Positions 61,338-64,000 of a DNA stretch of 64,000 nucleotides are shown one piece after another. The stretch is from Morganella psychrotolerans_C (lineage in GTDB: Bacteria; Pseudomonadota; Gammaproteobacteria; Enterobacterales; Enterobacteriaceae), in the NCBI RefSeq assembly GCF_965118875.1, contig NZ_CBCPJD010000006.1, positions 124,001 to 188,000 of the forward strand. The letters run 5' to 3'. Position numbers and translations under genes: made by a program. Every line of letters starts with the position of its first letter. The first letter of the stretch is position 1. A model generated the notes under the pieces. It saw only the letters and a program-made list of their open reading frames with translations, did no database searches and was not told the origin of the DNA.

Positions 61338-63062
61338 TCAGCACAGCGTTTTTTCTTTGGTGAATGTCTCCACCAACGCCATCAGTTCTGTGGCCGTAGG
61401 CTGCGTCAGTGCCAGTTCCGCCAGCGTTTTCGCATCTTCGTAATGGGTATTACGGATCAGCTTTTTGATACGCGGAATAGCTATCGGACTCATACTAAAT
61501 TCATCTAAACCCATGCCCAGCAACAATAATGTTGCACGCTCATCACCCGCCAGCTCACCGCACATACCTGTCCATTTTCCTTCCGCATGGGAAGCATCAA
61601 TGACTTGTTTGATAAGGTTCAGCACCGCAGGAGACATCGGGTTATAGAGGTGGGAAATCAGTTCATTTCCGCGATCCACTGCCAGAGTATACTGCGTCAG
61701 GTCGTTGGTTCCAATACTGAAAAAATCAACTTCTTTTGCAATGTGACGTGCATTCACTGCCGCCGCCGGGGTTTCGACCATGATACCAACTTCGATAGTT
61801 TCATCAAAAGGTTTCTGCTCGTCACGTAATTGCTGTTTCATTTCTGCCACGATTTTGTTGAGTTCGCGGACTTCTTCGACGGAAATCACCATCGGGAACA
61901 TGATGCGCAATTTTCCGAAAACAGAGGCACGTAAAATCGCACGCAACTGAGTATCAAGAATTTCACGGCGATCAAAACAGATACGGATTGCACGCCAGCC
62001 GAGGAACGGGTTTTCCTCTTTCGGCAGATTCATATACGGCAGGTCTTTGTCACCGCCGATGTCCATAGTGCGGACAATAATCGCTTCATCCGGCATCGCC
62101 TGTGCGACGTCTTTATAGGCGCGGAACTGTTCTTCTTCGGTCGGCAGGGAATCCCGGTCCATAAACAGGAACTCGGTGCGGTATAAACCGACGCCTTCTG
62201 CACCGTTGCGCTCAGCACCCGGCATATCGCGTACGGTCCCGATATTCGCACACACTTCGACCTGATGTCCGTCCAGAGTGATAGCAGGGAGATCTTTGAG
62301 TTTTGCCAGTTCTGCTTTTTCAGCCAGATAATCATCACGCACCTCTTTCATGCGCTCGATGTCATCGTCAGATGGCTGAAGATAAATCTGGTTATTGACG
62401 GCATCCAGGATCAGATAATCGCCGCTTTTAATATTTTCAGTGGCATTCACTGTGCCGACAATCGCCGGGATTTCCAGCGAGCGTGCCATGATTGATGTAT
62501 GAGATGTACGTCCGCCGATATCGGTAATAAAGCCCAGCACGTTTTTCAGATTGAGCTGCGCGGTTTCTGACGGAGTCAGATCTTTGGAGACTAAAATCAC
62601 TTGTTCAGAAATGGCGCTCAGGTCAACGATAGGCATACCGAGAATATTTTTCAGCAGGCGCTTGCCGATATCACGGACATCAGCGGCGCGCTCTTTCAGG
62701 TATTCATCGTCCAGACCTTCAAGGGCAATCGCCTGTTCTTCAATCACATGATTAGCGGCGTAATCAGCCGTTCTCTTGCTTTTGATGATATCGACGATTT
62801 CATTTTCCAGCTCTTCATCTTCGAGCAGCATGATGTGGCCTTCAAAAATATCAGCTTTATCAGCACCGAGACTTTTTTCTGCCATTTCTTTGATTGCATT
62901 CAGCTGCACGGACGCTTTATCGCGACCGTCGGTAAAACGCCGGATTTCAGCATCAATCTGTTCAGCAGAAATCGATTTCTGGCTGATAATGATAGGTTCT
63001 TCTTTGAGTAACAACGCTTTACCAAAAGCGATACCCGGTGAAACAGAGATTCCTGAAACCAT
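61338..63062 (-). CDS. ptsI: PTS enzyme I (phosphoenolpyruvate-protein phosphotransferase)
   Basis: 574 residues. Phosphorylated His about 189 lies in GGRTSHTSIMARSLEIPAIVG; the PEP-binding C-domain has LYRTEFLFMDRD, DIGGDKDLPYM and FFSIGTNDLTQYTLAVDRGN, and the catalytic Cys in TGMCGELAGDE. It starts sugar phosphotransfer by moving phosphate from PEP to HPr. It follows ptsH after 123 nt with a hairpin between. Confidence 0.98.
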   Translation of the reverse strand: MVSGISVSPGIAFGKALLLKEEPIIISQKSISAEQIDAEIRRFTDGRDKASVQLNAIKEMAEKSLGADKADIFEGHIMLLEDEELENEIVDIIKSKRTADYAANHVIEEQAIALEGLDDEYLKERAADVRDIGKRLLKNILGMPIVDLSAISEQVILVSKDLTPSETAQLNLKNVLGFITDIGGRTSHTSIMARSLEIPAIVGTVNATENIKSGDYLILDAVNNQIYLQPSDDDIERMKEVRDDYLAEKAELAKLKDLPAITLDGHQVEVCANIGTVRDMPGAERNGAEGVGLYRTEFLFMDRDSLPTEEEQFRAYKDVAQAMPDEAIIVRTMDIGGDKDLPYMNLPKEENPFLGWRAIRICFDRREILDTQLRAILRASVFGKLRIMFPMVISVEEVRELNKIVAEMKQQLRDEQKPFDETIEVGIMVETPAAAVNARHIAKEVDFFSIGTNDLTQYTLAVDRGNELISHLYNPMSPAVLNLIKQVIDASHAEGKWTGMCGELAGDERATLLLLGMGLDEFSMSPIAIPRIKKLIRNTHYEDAKTLAELALTQPTATELMALVETFTKEKTLC

Positions 63063-63128
63063 AATAAATACCTTTCAGCTTACTGGGGGAGCGCAGCACA
63101 GCGGGTGTGTGCGTACCCGGAAACGGGT

Positions 63129-63160
63129 AATCCCTGAGCCCGTTAAACAGGTTCAGGGAT
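63129..63160 (-). promoter_or_regulatory. hairpin between ptsH and ptsI
   Basis: ATCCCTGAGCC pairs with GGTTCAGGGAT around CGTTAAACA. No T-run follows, so it is a partial attenuator or an RNA-processing/stability hairpin rather than a full terminator; it may set the higher HPr to enzyme I ratio. Confidence 0.5.
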
Positions 63161-63185
63161 CCTGACAGGGAGGACGGTTAGCGGA

Positions 63186-63443
63186 TTACTCCAGCTCACC
63201 CATCAGTTTGACGAGATGTTCCACTGCTTTCTGCTCATCTTCGCCTTCTGCGGCGATAGTCACAACGGTGCCCTGAGTCAGACCTAATGTTTGCAGCTTG
63301 AACAGGCTTTTCGCGCTGGCGCTTTTGCCGCCGGAAGTCAGTGTAATGTCAGATGTGAATGTTTTTGCTTCTTTGACAAACTGAGCCGCAGGGCGTGTAT
63401 GCAGACCGTTAGGTGCCGTAATGGTGACTTCTTGCTGATACAT
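63186..63443 (-). CDS. ptsH: PTS phosphocarrier protein HPr
   Basis: 85 residues: MYQQEVTITAPNGLHTRPAAQFVKEAK with phospho-His-15, and KSASAKSLFKLQTLGLTQGT around Ser-46, as in enteric HPr. It carries phosphate from enzyme I to the sugar-specific IIA proteins. First gene of the ptsHI-crr operon, downstream of cysK on the same strand. Confidence 0.98.
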   Translation of the reverse strand: MYQQEVTITAPNGLHTRPAAQFVKEAKTFTSDITLTSGGKSASAKSLFKLQTLGLTQGTVVTIAAEGEDEQKAVEHLVKLMGELE

Positions 63444-63658
63444 AGGGTTACCTCATCGTTAGTAATTTTTGCCGGCGGTTATGGCGGTTATTTAGTGTGT
63501 ATTACTGTAATCATAGCCGGAGCAGATAAAATAGCACAACCCGGAGATTCGACATACGTTATCGGTGTCATTATTTTGGGCTGTGAAATAATTACATTTT
63601 TAATACTAAACAACCGCGCAAAAATCACCCCGGAGAGTGTCAAAATTTGATCTGTTGC

Positions 63659-63687
63659 ACAAAAAAAGCACCCGGAGAGGGTGCTTT
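63659..63687 (-). terminator. intrinsic terminator after cysK
   Basis: Minus strand AAGCACCC-TCTCC-GGGTGCTTTTTTT, about 40 nt after the cysK stop. Confidence 0.92.
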
Positions 63688-63726
63688 CGGTGTCAGACAG
63701 GACGGGAACTGAATCCGTTCAGTCGA

Positions 63727-64000
63727 TTATTTTTCGTCAATATCGGCGAATAATGCTGTACTCAGATAACGCTCACCGGAAGATGGCAGGATAACCACAA
63801 TATTTTTGCCTTTAAATTTATCTTCTTTTGCCAGACGTTCAGCGGCAATGACTGCCGCGCCGGAAGAGATACCGGCGAGAATACCTTCGCGCTCCATCAG
63901 TTTGCGGGCGGTGGCAAAGGCGTCTTCATTACTGACCAGCTCGACACGGTCGATCAGGGATAAATCCAGGTTGCCCGGGATAAATCCTGCGCCAATGCCC
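63727..64000 (-). CDS. cysK: cysteine synthase A, 3' part only
   Basis: The last 90 residues or so run in from the window edge: GIGAGFIPGNLDLSLIDRVELVSNEDAFATARKLMEREGILAGISSGAAVIAAERLAKEDKFKGKNIVVILPSSGERYLST split as seen, then ALFADIDEK. GISSGAA is the PLP/substrate-region serine motif and ILPSSGERYLST is typical of CysK. It makes cysteine from O-acetylserine and sulfide. cysK-ptsH order is the common enteric arrangement. Confidence 0.95.
   Translation of the reverse strand, partial: GIGAGFIPGNLDLSLIDRVELVSNEDAFATARKLMEREGILAGISSGAAVIAAERLAKEDKFKGKNIVVILPSSGERYLSTALFADIDEK

Overview
The window looks like chromosome of a Morganellaceae enterobacterium, most probably Morganella morganii or a close relative. 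This is inferred from a tyrosine phenol-lyase gene beside a tyrosine-type permease, a Proteus-type bactofilin, ptsHI-crr next to cysK, and a recurring enterobacterial-style short inverted repeat. No rRNA or tRNA genes, insertion sequences or CRISPR arrays were seen.

Region 1 (1-17.3 kb) is a type III secretion system of the Ysc/Psc (Yersinia plasmid, Pseudomonas, Photorhabdus) type. A minus-strand block holds sctNOPQRSTU. A plus-strand block holds sctX, sctY, sctV, an LcrG-like plug, an LcrV-like tip protein, a SycD-like chaperone, translocators SctE and SctB, and a pilotin lipoprotein. The activator exsA, the anti-activator exsD, the secretin sctC and the start of sctD run leftwards out of the window. 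The ExsA/ExsD pair implies secretion-coupled control as in Pseudomonas, but exsC, exsE, the gatekeeper (popN/tyeA/sycN) and the needle genes are not in view.

Region 2 (17.3-31.2 kb) is a series of small housekeeping and envelope units: a molybdate-type ABC transporter, the bactofilin ccmA, an acetyltransferase, SOS-controlled dinI, yecH, ydcH, ecotin, psiE, a UspF-type stress protein, a cation diffusion facilitator, ghrB, an NCS2 nucleobase permease, and two related orphan membrane-anchored proteins.

Region 3 (31.2-48.7 kb) has galE, a Fur-box-preceded TonB-dependent receptor with an IroE-like esterase, an MFS transporter, several secreted proteins of unknown role, divergent deoD/nupC, the tyrosine catabolism pair tpl/tutB, and a GDSL esterase with a TetR regulator.

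Region 4 (48.7-60.4 kb) carries an exported alpha/beta hydrolase, an IclR-regulated sugar-acid unit (DapA-family aldolase, MFS permease, UxaA-family dehydratase), divergent sutR/ydcO-type genes with a clear direct-repeat operator, a GNAT protein, a second exported hydrolase whose start and stop codons lie in repeat sequence, and a second UspF. Region 5 (60.4-64 kb) is the PTS core crr-ptsI-ptsH and the end of cysK.

A modular repeat family, in a 61-bp short form and a ~125-bp long form, occurs at least nine times. It lies between genes and sometimes reaches into untranslated regions or reading frames. Functions are assigned from recalled family sequences and motifs; no search was run.
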